NCBI GenBank assembly: GCA_035041965.1
Contig: JAPYMA010003026.1
Location: 144,097 to 208,096, forward strand
Source of the DNA: Anisakis pegreffii
Taxonomy: Eukaryota > Nematoda > Chromadorea > Rhabditida > Anisakidae
Reading direction: 5' to 3'
DNA length: 64,000 nucleotides
Below, in pieces: positions 13,506-24,871 of the stretch; the first letter of the stretch is position 1; each line of letters opens with the position of its first letter. The notes under the pieces were generated by a model. That model was not told where the DNA came from and did not search any database. It worked only from the letters and a program-made list of their open reading frames with translations. A program made the translations under genes and the position numbers.

Positions 13506-15398
13506 ATTAAAGGAATCACTGGAAAATGCAATTAGGCAATGAATGCGTGAATCAATGACCACTTTCGTCGGATAAAAATGCGGTTTTTTTTTTTGCTTGC
13601 TAGGGATGGGTGCAGATGAGAGGCGAATGCTCAGACGCAAGACTCTACGTATTTAGTTATCCGTTTGAATTCAAGCAGGGTTGGACGACGATATGAAAGC
13701 AAAGTCAGAGCTGCGGAAAAATCCACTCTAACAGCGAAGAAAGCAAGGAAATTGGTTATTGTGACAGAAAACTTGAGAAAAACACAAATAAACAAACAAA
13801 ACTGACGTAACGAATTTTTCGAAGATAAAGAGTGCTCTGCATAAGTAATAGTGGATGCATAACCGAACAACGTTAGTTTTGATCAAGCGATTCAATTTTG
13901 ATCATCAAAACGATACTGGTGACAAATGGTTAGGGTGTTAACACGTTTTGGATTATAAAATTTTTCCCGTAATACATCTCATATTAATCCATATGAAATT
14001 AGCTATGAGTAGTTTCGAGCAATATGAATGAACTCTTTTTTTTCATGCTTCTTGCAAATCGTTCTGTTTGGAAGTATTAATTCAAGAGAATCGCTATGAG
14101 TGGACTAGAGGGAATGTGTGCAATTGTTTGAACAAATCGGGATGATTGAAAGCGACGGCGATTTGGTTTCCTCATAGTCTTCAATTGGTGTTGGTGGTGA
14201 TGTTATTAGAGAAGCGATCGACTGCTATCAGATGTTTCACAATGCATCACTCTAATTAACACTCAAAACTGTTGGTCTGATTCACTTGTCGCATAAAATC
14301 AAATCATTTCAAAATTCCTCCTTCCTCCATTGGATTCATTCACACAACATCCAAATGATCTCCATATAGCCAATGACTGGAAGCTTCACAAACAAACAAA
14401 TAACAAACATCCAAACACACACACAAACTCATACACTCATACATCCGCATTCACATTCACATCCATATCCACATCTCGAAAATTTCAAGCTTTCTTTTGA
14501 ATATGTTGAATCAGCAATGTGCTGATTGTAATAAAAACATAACAGTTTTGTGAATCGGAGTGCAGTCACGAATGAATGAGTAAAACGAATCCTAAAATGA
14601 TTCGAATAAAAGGAATATGGATTTTGGAATGAAATAAATGCACGATGTCATAGTAAAATTTCACATTCAAATGAAATGAAATCGAAAATTATACTGAATC
14701 AGTGGAATAAATTGTGACTTGCGCAATTTTAACGCATATTTGAGACGGATTAGTTGAGTGAATGAATGTGCAAGATTTTAGACAAGAGCCAAATTTGTGC
14801 AGCACTTTGTTGAAATATTAACTATGAAATGATTTATTCAGGCTCGCAGAAGAGTGGCACTGGCGCTGCATAGTTGTGAGGTGAAAGCATTGAGTAAACA
14901 CTCAATTGTTCCAGCAGTTGCACTCTTGTGCTCCTTGTTTGGCTGTGTTTTGATGAAATTCTCGAGAGATGCGCATTTTAAATGTGCTATGATGGATGAT
15001 AAGGTTGGGTTGTTCGCAGCTCGCCGCTTTCAAACAAAATATCTCAGTGAAATTTCCATTGAAGTGTTTCGAGGAGGAGCACACAGTTGCAGATCGCTTC
15101 ATTGGTTCAGACGAGCGGATTATTGCAGATTCACATGTCGTGGTGTGCCCACTCTAAAGCACAAATTTAGTTCCGATAGTTCAGCGGTTGATAGTTCCGC
15201 TTAGTGATGCAGATGAGCCACGGGAACGCTCCATTATCAGCTAGATAGACATATCGAATTCGTGCAATTTGATCGCTGGATGAAACAGCGCAATGAAATA
15301 GCACACAGCTATAGAATTGTATTCACACCATTTCAGTAGGACAACGTTTAAGCTTCATAAAATAATACATAAATGTGTTTTGCAACGAGTACGATAGC

Positions 15399-15444
15399 TG
15401 CTGCTGCTGCTGCTGATGCTGCTGCTGCTGCTGCTGCTGCTGCA
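15399..15444. repeat. Long CTG microsatellite
   Basis: The largest CTG tract in the window: about fifteen units with a single GAT interruption, ending in GCATGG. Confidence 0.9.
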
Positions 15445-15720
15445 TGGAATGCATTTATGAATAAACATTTTCGTAGAATATGTGCATTAATTTCATGGTC
15501 TGCGGAGTGTATTAGTGCATGAATCAGTAATGATTATGAGTTCGCAAAAGCACGATAAATGATGACTACTTGAGATTGCCGAACAGACAAAATATTGATA
15601 ATGATGATAACATCGAAGATGCACTGTTCATAAAGTGCTCCTGTCGAAAATCTCCAGGATATCCTCGATATCCCGTATGCTATCCAGCAGGAAAGCGGTC
15701 ACTGCAGTGAATGAATGAAA

Positions 15721-15752
15721 GCATCGATGATTCGATACTATCGAATCGATGC
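15721..15752. repeat. Inverted repeat with 8-bp perfect inner stem
   Basis: GCATCGA and ATTCGATA arms with their complements around a 1-base centre; a 2-base bulge interrupts the 5' arm. Confidence 0.5.
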
Positions 15753-16250
15753 GACTAAAATAAGGAATCGATCAAACCAGCCAAAAAATTCATGGACATA
15801 TGAAGCAATAAAGTCATTCGATCACCAGTGAATATCGAAAACTGAGATAACACATTGCAAACAGACTGAAGAAGGCCAAAAAGAGACTGGAGAACTGAAG
15901 GACTTAAACTGAACTCGGCGATAAAATGAATCCTGGCAAAAGAAGAAGAGCACTAAGAAGATGAAAAGTTACGAAGAAAAGCGATTGTCGAACGGACCAG
16001 TAGCAGTGAACGAACGGAAAGCTGATTCTTTCAAAATGACTTCTTCTTCTTCTAAGTCGGTCGTGAATCCCGTTCGTTCACAAATGCGCTCTATCTGCCC
16101 ATCTACTTATCGATGATGTATGTGCCTATCAGCTATTCCTATTCACATTTTCCTCTGTTCACGTTTATATCCTCATCGATGTGTTTCGGCTAAGGGCTGC
16201 TGCGCTTGACTATCCATGCATACACATGCATGCGCATGCATTTCATTCAT

Positions 16251-16275
16251 GCATCCATCCATCCATCCATCCATG
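16251..16275. repeat. CATC tetranucleotide microsatellite
   Basis: Run of CATC units preceded by imperfect GCATGCATTCATTC sequence. Confidence 0.9.
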
Positions 16276-17070
16276 TTCATCATATAAGACCGAAAATATA
16301 TTTGGTTTGTGAATCGCCTTCGGCAATTAAGCACATTTCTGTGTTAAGTACACAAACCGCACAACTCTCATTCGCCATTCCCGAATAGTAGTCATCCCTT
16401 CTCCTCAAAGCAACCATCAAATAGCCAATCATCTTACAGCTACTCAACAGCCGTTCTTTTCGCTCGTTCATTCATTCTTCATTCATTTATTCATCCAATG
16501 CAACTGAACCGCCAACTGAAATGTTTTCTGTTGTGTTTGTATGTGTGTGTGTGCAGGATGCAGGCAATCAAGCTAACATCGAAAATCAATCACGAGAAGA
16601 AGCATCTGAAGAAATGGTGCGAATAAAAAAAGCATGAAGATAGATGAAAAACGTCTAAGAATGCTTGAAATTGTTCGAAGAAGAAGAGCAAATCCTGGAT
16701 ATGCATGCATACAAGCAGAACAAATTTCAAACAATTTCAAGTCTCATAAGATAGACTACTAGTGATCAAAGAGTAATGTCATAACGAATAAATAAAAGAA
16801 TAATTTCGTGCGATTCTATTGGATTTACAGCTAGTCGTATACTTATGTGATAGTTGTACATGATGAACAATAAACAGATGGAGCTGAAAACTTTGATGAT
16901 CGTTGGAATTGACTCTGGAATATAGGATGACGGATGAGTTTCTACACCTGTGGCCGAACACATGATTTATGAAGATGAATAATTTCGTCTCACATATGAC
17001 ATGTACGATATCACCTAGTGATTGATTAAGTAAATAAATGTAGTTGTTGTGTCAAAATGGTCACAGCTTT

Positions 17071-17099
17071 GTCATTTGATGTTCCACTCATCAAATGAC
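17071..17099. repeat. Hairpin with 11-bp perfect stem
   Basis: GTCATTTGATG and its complement around a 7-base loop, followed 8 bases later by a third partial copy (ATCATTTGATG). Confidence 0.55.
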
Positions 17100-17441
17100 G
17101 GCTTTATCATTTGATGAGAGCAACCGAGTGTGTAGTGACAGAGTTAGTTGCTGTTGACAATTAGATTTTGAATGGTTTGTTAGATGCAAGATTTACTAGT
17201 GAGCGATGTTACGATGGCTTAATTCGTGATTGGCCGGAACGTTTTGTTGTTATTCACTCAACTATAATCTCAAGCCGATTAGCGGGTGACTTGAGGCGCT
17301 TGAAATGGCCGCCGACATCTTAGGATAGTCGGCCAGTGGACGGGCACACGACATTTTAAATCATTAGTGATGGGTGCGGATGAAACAACGAATAAGTGAC
17401 TGCAATTGGAGCGAACTAGCGAATCACTGAGAAAGTCTGAA

Positions 17442-17504
17442 GAAAATTTTCATGACACAAGAGTGCAATGGAGTGAAATATAAAAATTGGAAAAGGTTGA
17501 AGCA
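17442..17504 (+). repeat. Inverted repeat, left arm
   Basis: About 63 bp whose reverse complement recurs at 17,861-17,924 at roughly 80-85 % identity by eye, with a spacer of about 356 bp. The outer flanks are not similar. It could be a decayed inverted-repeat element or a local inverted duplication. Confidence 0.6.
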
Positions 17505-17860
17505 ATGAGTAGTCCATTTTCGTTTGTAAGTGAGACAGGCATTTTCCAGCGCTGAATTGCCCATGAAAATCGAAGAAGAGACAAGAACGTTCGATATTTC
17601 ACAAATTTCACGAGTCTTCCGCTCGACACACATCGTGAAAACGACATATCAGATGATGACTCAGAGCGGTCGGATATTGAACGTGATGAACTTGCAAAGC
17701 GATGAAACGTTAGCTGCACATGAACGTTTACGATGAACATTTAGCAGAATGAAGCAAAATTAAATCAAAAAAAAAAAAAATTATCGCTGTTCAGTCACAA
17801 TATCAGTTCATTGGTTATCTTTCCCGTGGTAGCATAAGTTCTGAATGGAGCAGTTTTAGA

Positions 17861-17924
17861 TGCTTCAACCGTTCCCAATTTTAATTTTCACTCCGTTGCA
17901 CTCTTGTGTCATCAAAAAATATTC
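17861..17924 (-). repeat. Inverted repeat, right arm
   Basis: Partner of 17,442-17,504 in the opposite orientation. Both arms share the string for TGCACTCTTGTGTCAT. No transposase-like frame lies between the arms. Confidence 0.6.
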
Positions 17925-19100
17925 ATTTTCAAATTCACATCCGTCATTTTTTCCTTTGAATACGTGTTTCTCTATGCAGTGTTCAACATGAAATATTATT
18001 TTGGGTCCACAATCATTACGGTATACTCCAGTAGGGTGTTGTTGGATTTTTGGAGATTCTGTAGCGCACACTCAAGAAATGAGCTCTCCCAACAAGTAAG
18101 ATGAATGAGATGCAATGTGAAAAGCGACTAGAACAGTGACTGTTTCAAATTTTCAAATGTACATAATAAATCGAAACTGCGCATGAATAAGTAACGACGA
18201 GATCAAGCGCGCATCGTCTAAGCAACATTTCATGATTGTAACCATCGGGAACACGCAAAAAAAAAACTTTGGAGTCAATGCAACGATATCATTGGAGTTG
18301 AGTTAGTTAGTTGTGTTCGAAGCATACAACTAACGTTTGGTGTGAATGTAATGCTTCTTCCTTTCGAGAACGTCATCAATTTTGAGACGGCGGCGCTCAA
18401 TGATGAATCGCCGTTTCATATTTGCACAAAACCAACTAGGCAAACACTCATCCATGGATGATGCACTTGTCAAGCGCTGACTTAGACTTCATTTTCATAG
18501 AGCATTTCAGAGGCACATTCAAGAACTCATCGCCAATCGCGATGACTTCGGTTAACGCAGCTGAACGTTCTCGGTTCGATTCCATCAACAATTCGATTCG
18601 GATCGTTTCCGATCGAACAAAAAAATCGTTATCAATCAACGGATCAAGTAGCAACAGCAACAGATCAAGTGATCTTATCGCCAGATGTACTTTAGCGGTA
18701 TATTTCAGTCAAGTGCTTTTGCACAAGGTTGTCTTTGGGTTTAAACTTTTCCTAGCAATAAACCAGAAAAAGAGTTTGCTGGCGCTTTCGCTCGCCAGTA
18801 ATACTGATACGTAGATTTGACTGAAACGAAGAATTCGAGTGTTCGAATTTCCGAGTTGCTAAGATTCAGGATTATGAATATGAATTCAGACGAAGGTGAT
18901 GATGATGACCAGTTCGAGGATGTTAAAAAATTTTCCTCAAGTGGTTAAGACGGATGAACGTCTCTGAACGAATGAATGAAGTTGAAAACGAAGACGTGCG
19001 AAGACAAAATGATGCGAAGAAATAACGCATGGTAATAATGGAAGAATAAGACGAAGAAAAAGAAAACGTTTGTGTGCCTTATTCGGTCATCATCATTCAA

Positions 19101-19117
19101 ACAGCAGCAGCAGCAGC
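19101..19117. repeat. CAG microsatellite
   Basis: Five CAG units; the only tract of this family that reads CAG on the + strand. Confidence 0.85.
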
Positions 19118-19275
19118 GATTTGGCAATCGTTTATTCAATATGCATTCAGTAGGATAGCTGCTGGCTTGAAGATAGCCGGCAAGATGGCAGCTAGATAAT
19201 GGATATTTCAAAGGCAATACAACGATGAATTCCGATGCAATTCAATCGAATGAACCCAAAACGATGAAGCAATGG

Positions 19276-19291
19276 TGCTGCTGCTGCTGCA
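19276..19291. repeat. Short CTG microsatellite
   Basis: About five CTG units; last of the CTG series in the left part of the window. Confidence 0.8.
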
Positions 19292-22200
19292 TCAAGATGA
19301 ACCGAACCGAACCATTAAAATCATCAACAGCATCACGACTAACAAAAACAAAAACAATAATGAAAACATCATTTGAATAACAAACATCTCGAAACTTAAC
19401 CGTACGTATCTCAACAAGGAACGACGAATAAAAGATGTTTAGGAGATAAGATATGTTTCGATGATGATATATTCCACATTACGAATTCATATAATAATTC
19501 AGTTCTTCGACGCGGCATCTTTGAGCTATCATTGAGAGCAAATATCTTGAGATCACAGCAAGCTTAGAGCAACATCAAGAACACAGCAGTGTCAGAGAGA
19601 ATTGCACTGCTTTGTGGAAAAATGGAATGTGGAGAGAGCTTGAGGTAATCCATGTGCGAATTGTATGCAGCCAGCTTTGATAAATATTCACCGATAGAAC
19701 ATTCCCTCATTCACAGATGATTTTAGACGAGTGGATAGAAGAGTTAGCTAGAACTGACTGCTTGGCTAAGGATTTGAATTGAATGAGATGAAGATGATGA
19801 TGCACAATGTTGAAGATAAATCTTACGGATGAGTCTCTGTCTATCTCGCACTTTCTCGATATGTTTCGGTGTGTGGATAAGCTGCATCCTGGATATGCTA
19901 TATTCCTCTTACTCTCTTTCTACCATTCTGTTTGTTTTCTAGTTTGTGTTGTTGTTTTGGATCGCCCTGTGTGTGCTATTTGCTAGTTATGACTGTGGTG
20001 ATGAGAATGTTGTGCTGAAGGGTTCACGATTCTGACATTCAAGTGTATTTATTTGGTTGCTTCAATTAGATCAACGAGACTGATGGATACCGATTGCGGC
20101 AGTACACTAATTTAGATTCTAGATTCCAGATGTTGTTCCACCAACAACACGCTATGCGAATCTCAACTGAAACAGCAGCGAAAGCAGCAGAGTTATAGGT
20201 TGGACTGAATGTTGAAAGCTCGAAACTCGGCGTGACATCAGATAGATAGTTAGGTGGATGGATGAATAGCTAATGGATATGTGTATGCATGTGTATGCAA
20301 TTTCCTATATACATTCGTCGTCGTCTTCTTATTCTTCTGCGTTTCGTTCATAAAATCACTTCTTTGCCATACTTAAAACCCAAACGAATCTCAAGAGGCT
20401 AGACGAGCGACAGTGAGCGGTAAGCTGGATTCGTTAAGATAGCTGATGTGAGCTAAAAAGCTTCGAGTTGGTGGATGTTGAACGTTAGCCGTTGATGAGC
20501 TATGCCCGGTTTTCGAAGAGTCTTTTTTGTTGCGCTCGTCTTCGACTTATCATTAGGCCAGGGCTTATCAATTTAGGACGAAGATGCTGGCGTTTTCAAG
20601 TAGTTGGCCATTCTCTCTTCGTTATCGTGCTTCTTTCGTTATTCGTTGCGCTGGGCTGGTCAACCAACCGTCTGTCGAATCACACGATGCTGAACCGACA
20701 ACGACATTATTTACATTGCTCGTTGAAGCAATGAAGAATGAACTGATGATGCTGCATGCACGTCGTGCTATGTGTTGTTTGTCAATGCAACAACCATCAG
20801 CCTTTTTCCTTTCTACATTCAACGCCCTCAATTGTTGAAAGACTTAATTGGACGAGAATCCTTCCACAAAGCCTAGCCTTCCTGTTTTCTGAGTGAATCT
20901 GCCCTGAGTCCTTCACTCCAGTTGCTTCGCTAATTGCATACACACTGGCCAAACTAACCATCGAGAAATCGAGAAGCTGTAATTGCCTTTCATTAAACAT
21001 ACAGATAATATTTTTTGATGCATCACAACTTCTACAATTTGGTTGCCATTGAACAACTTGATCTCATTCACAGGTCGCAACAAATTGCCAAAGTCCTAAC
21101 GCTCCTTTACGGATGACCACTTTCACCTATCACAGCGCGAATATAATCACAAAGATCACTCTGTTTAAGACGACTACTTGTCAACTAGTTATTTTGATTC
21201 CAATCAAGGAATTCGGCTTCCTCCAAATTCGACATTCAGAATCGATGTAATCCATCAATGAGTGAACAGATGAACATATCCCGCTTTATCTGGTACCAGG
21301 AGGTGCCCTAGCTAATCTTCCTTCTTGTCGCAAGCGGTCATAATCACTGAGCTGAGAAAGTGTTCATTCGCTCAGTCCGCGCAGATTTGGGAAATTTAAA
21401 CTGAACTCGCTGATTACTTTCAGTAAAGGCACAGCGTTAGAAATACGGTTCGAATAGCAAAAACATCAACAATTAAAAGTTATTGCGGCTTATGAGCAAT
21501 TTATTCCTTTCCACATAAAAACATTTCAGTGGAAAAGATTTACACACACATCATCATGATAGCTATTCTAATGTATATAAGTTGCGTAAGACCGTTGTTT
21601 GAGCAATAAATGAAACAATAATAATCTTAACGAATCAACAAGATCTGAAAGAAATTCTTTCGAATGTTTCACATCGACAGTAGAGAATTTCTTCTGTTCG
21701 GAGAGTGTAGAAGAGTAACACGGATTTGATTTATGTGAACAACAAGGTGGTCGGTCGGTCGTTCCTCTTCTCGATATCACACAAGCATCACGGACAAAAA
21801 CCTCTGAGCATTAACATATGCCTCATAACGCGAAAAATTGAGCAATAAATTCAAAAAAGTCAATCTTCTAAGGTTCCGAGGCAATTTCCGGAACATGCGC
21901 AGGAACTGTGAGTTCGAAACTAAAGTCGGCAGGATATTCAGAAATTCGGAACTGAAGGATAGACGTTAACAGAGACGTTAACAATTGTCGTCCATATACC
22001 TCAATCGAGTAATCACCGTTCGAAATACTATGGAATAAACCATTAAATGAATTCGACGTGAGTGATGATCTCTGTAGATCAGAACATTTCCAGCATAGTG
22101 GATTTATTACATTCCACTCTTATATTTGTGATTTTTTCTCATTTTCAGTTCCTACTTCCAACGGTCATTACTCCACTCGATTAGTTTTTTATAAATTCAT

Positions 22201-24183
22201 CTGAGCACAATTATCCGAAATTACCCATTTGATTTCCAATCTAAATTGGTCCCATTACTAAATTGTTTAGCGTTGTGCCTATTTTGCAAGATGGTTGAGC
22301 GTAACTCATACAGATATGTGAATATATAGGCGGCTTTGAATGGGTGAGAAAATAATATGCCCACGCATTTGGTAATTGTGTGGGTTGAAGAGTCAAATTT
22401 TCGTCGAAATTGTTCTTGTCTTGCAGCTATCAATAATCGAATTGCATTGCGTTCAGTATAGCCAGATATGGCTGAATTGCACTCGTCGTATAGTACTTTT
22501 TTTTTGAAGAGTGGGCGATGAATTATGGGAACTTGCACGCACCACTCCGTGAAGTGCATGAGTGAATGACTCGGCCGATTAAGCGGAGACAGGAAAAGCA
22601 ATTCAAAAATCTTGATCAACTGATTGGTCCAAATTGAAATGCAAAAAATCCAAACATGATTTTTTACTTCACAGTTTTTCCCACTCATTTTATCGTATGA
22701 TGAATAGTTTTTCGTTTCCTGAAAAAATGTTATGCTAGTTGGTTGGTTATTACTAGCGTTCAAGTGCCTTAGTGATTTCAAAATATCATATCTCTTGCTA
22801 AAAGTATGCCATATACGCTATTAAGTGCACAATTCAAAACGGAATCCAATTCGAGGATTTCAAACATGATTTGGATGGACAATTGTAGCTTAGTGCATGG
22901 TTCACTGATATTATATTCAGTGATATGTTTGAACTTACTATTAGTGAAAAGATTGATCAAAGAAAATGCTAGGAAGTGATCGATGAAGTAAACTAGTCAA
23001 TAGATTCGCTAGTTCATCGAAACTTCACAACGATTCCACGGTGTCAATTATGCCTTTTTTTACGTCCAATGAAAATCGCTCGTTCACAGCACACAATGCG
23101 ATCATGTGATCCTTACAATTTCTCATGTCTGCATTGATTTCATATCATTTCGATTTTATCAGTGCAGTACCTTATCAGTTTGTGATCAAAGAATTCAGTT
23201 CATGCTTTACACAGTTTACACTTCAATACAATTTCCTTACTCAACTGAACCTCATAATTTCAATGAAGTGAATCCAAATCGAAACCAATATTAGTGAAGA
23301 ATCAATTGTAAAGGAATTCCGGATTTAGTTTCATGATCGATTTGCATTCTCTTCCTAAGAATTGAGCAATCCAATAGCTCACTTCAAATATTGACGATGA
23401 CCGAAGTTATCATTCTCAGTAATAGTTGCATAGTTTCAAATGTTTTTGTCTCAGATCGTAATGCTGTGCTGTTGTCTTAATGCTGTTGAAATTGTGTTTG
23501 AAATTCTGTTGTCTTAGTCTTTGAAACGCTTTCCATAAAGAATCAACATGTAATGTTTTCGATAGTTGAGCGTTTATTTACAAAACTGCTTTTGTTTGGG
23601 GCAAAAATCTTCGCATTTTTTCCGTTGTACCATGTGAATTCTCCTATTTTATCGAAGGCATCTTATGAAGCATCTACTGTCATATATTATACTTCTATTT
23701 TTTGCGTAAATGATTGTTTATTATATCATTCGTAAGGTCACTTCCAGTATCGTTGATGCGGATAGTGATGCAGTATGAAAGTAGCACCCATAATTCGAAC
23801 ACATCATCACTTCCAAAGTTTTCCAATTTCCAGTTTCCGTTTCACTGATTTTCCTGTGACAACTTCGATTGTTTTCATGTCTCATGAAGTGTTTTTCATT
23901 GAATGCACACTGCACACATTTAAATTCGTTCCATTCATATGCGCATCAACATTTCAATGTAATAATTTAAAAGAAAACGACATAAAATCAATCCATCATG
24001 CGCTCGAATTCATTTGCGATTGAAATTGTCTGATGATGTGACATCAAAACAACCTATTCGCTGATTCCATTTGTGAACTGTTCATTCGGTTTTCATTCAC
24101 TTCAGCTTTTGCGGCTGCTATAATCGCCAGCTTTTCATAAGACCTGCAGGGAGTATTTTTTTTTGTTGTTGTTGCGTTCGATG

Positions 24184-24520
24184 TTATAATAGTTCTTCCG
24201 TATGAACTGAAAAAGATGTCATAAAGTAAGAGAAATAAGAATAGTTATAAGAATGGCTGAATAAATGAAACTCACAAGAATTGTCAGCAAATGAATAAAT
24301 TAAACTTTTTTTGAAATTAAAATAAATTAAACCTTTATAAATCTAGCGGAGATCAACTCACTTGTGACGAGCATAATTTCATCTGCGACCATGCTCAACT
24401 TGAGTTCAGTTCCATGCTTCTGAATACTGATGGTTTCTGAAAGACTGCGTCTAGCTTTCTTCCAAAAACATCTGTTGGCAGTTTCAGTTTTGTAACCGTC
24501 ATCTAGTTCAGCAAGCAAAT
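24184..24520 (-). CDS. Possible 3'-terminal exons of a minus-strand gene (PTB/PID-like?)
   Basis: Reading the minus strand, an open segment (24,520-24,362) encodes a charged stretch including FWKKARRSLSETISIQKHG and then ELKLSMVADEIMLVT. It ends at a strong donor (CACAA|GTGAGT). After a 155-bp intron with a CTTTTTCAG acceptor, exon 24,206-24,184 adds IHTEELL and a stop. The alternation resembles strands of phosphotyrosine-binding/interaction (PID) domains, but this is an impression from short motifs. I could not find convincing upstream exons before the P450 promoter, so it may be a pseudogene fragment or chance. Confidence 0.25.
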
Positions 24521-24871
24521 CTTAGCGAAATATGCCACATTGGAGGTTTAATACTTCGTTGTTGGATGCAAAATTCGATTGCTAAGTTTTACATTAGATT
24601 ATCAGACGTAACTGGTTTTGTGGGCGATTGAACAGTGTCACTGTCACATCGAATCTACATACAGCGGATTATCGAGCAAGACTTGTTCAAACAAAATATA
24701 CCAAGTTGTCACTGTACCATAATAACATCCGTACTATAGATACTTCTACTTGACCATGGCAATGAAATCATTTGGTTCATCCAGTACAATTTTTCCTGCA
24801 TTAAAAATTCGTTGTTTTACAGCGTTTCTAACCTATAGATTCCTGGTTATTTTTAGTTTCATTATAGCAGA

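Larger units (their letters stand above)
8900..16500. other. Gene-poor region with simple repeats
   Basis: No supportable gene. The longest open frame here (about 8,934-9,596, minus) arises because the + strand is purine-rich, so its complement lacks stop codons; its translation is low-complexity Ser/His/Leu-rich. CTG, GGAT and CATC microsatellites occur, as does a TATA-like site near 10,030. An open frame at about 14,842-15,201 (+) follows a TTCAG but resembles nothing I recognise. Confidence 0.55.
16500..24180. other. Gene-poor region, no supported gene
   Basis: No exon is supported. Notable content is the 63-bp inverted repeat at 17,442/17,861, a hairpin at 17,071 and CAG/CTG tracts near 19,101 and 19,276. 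The longest open frame is at 22,221-22,781 (minus, 186 codons); it has no recognisable domain and no splice context that I can defend. Confidence 0.55.

Noticed and set aside
14842..15201. Open frame of 120 codons after a TTCAG on the + strand
   Set aside because: It would be an internal or last exon with no partner exons found upstream; the composition is not distinctive, and the start in this frame is a GTG.
20584..20838. 84-codon open frame on the + strand
   Set aside because: Another frame overlaps it on the same strand and a third on the opposite strand. There is no domain or splice support.
22221..22781. 186-codon open frame on the minus strand
   Set aside because: No recognisable motif, no signal for start or splicing that I can defend, and no related copy in the window. 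I could not exclude a gene, but the evidence is length alone.
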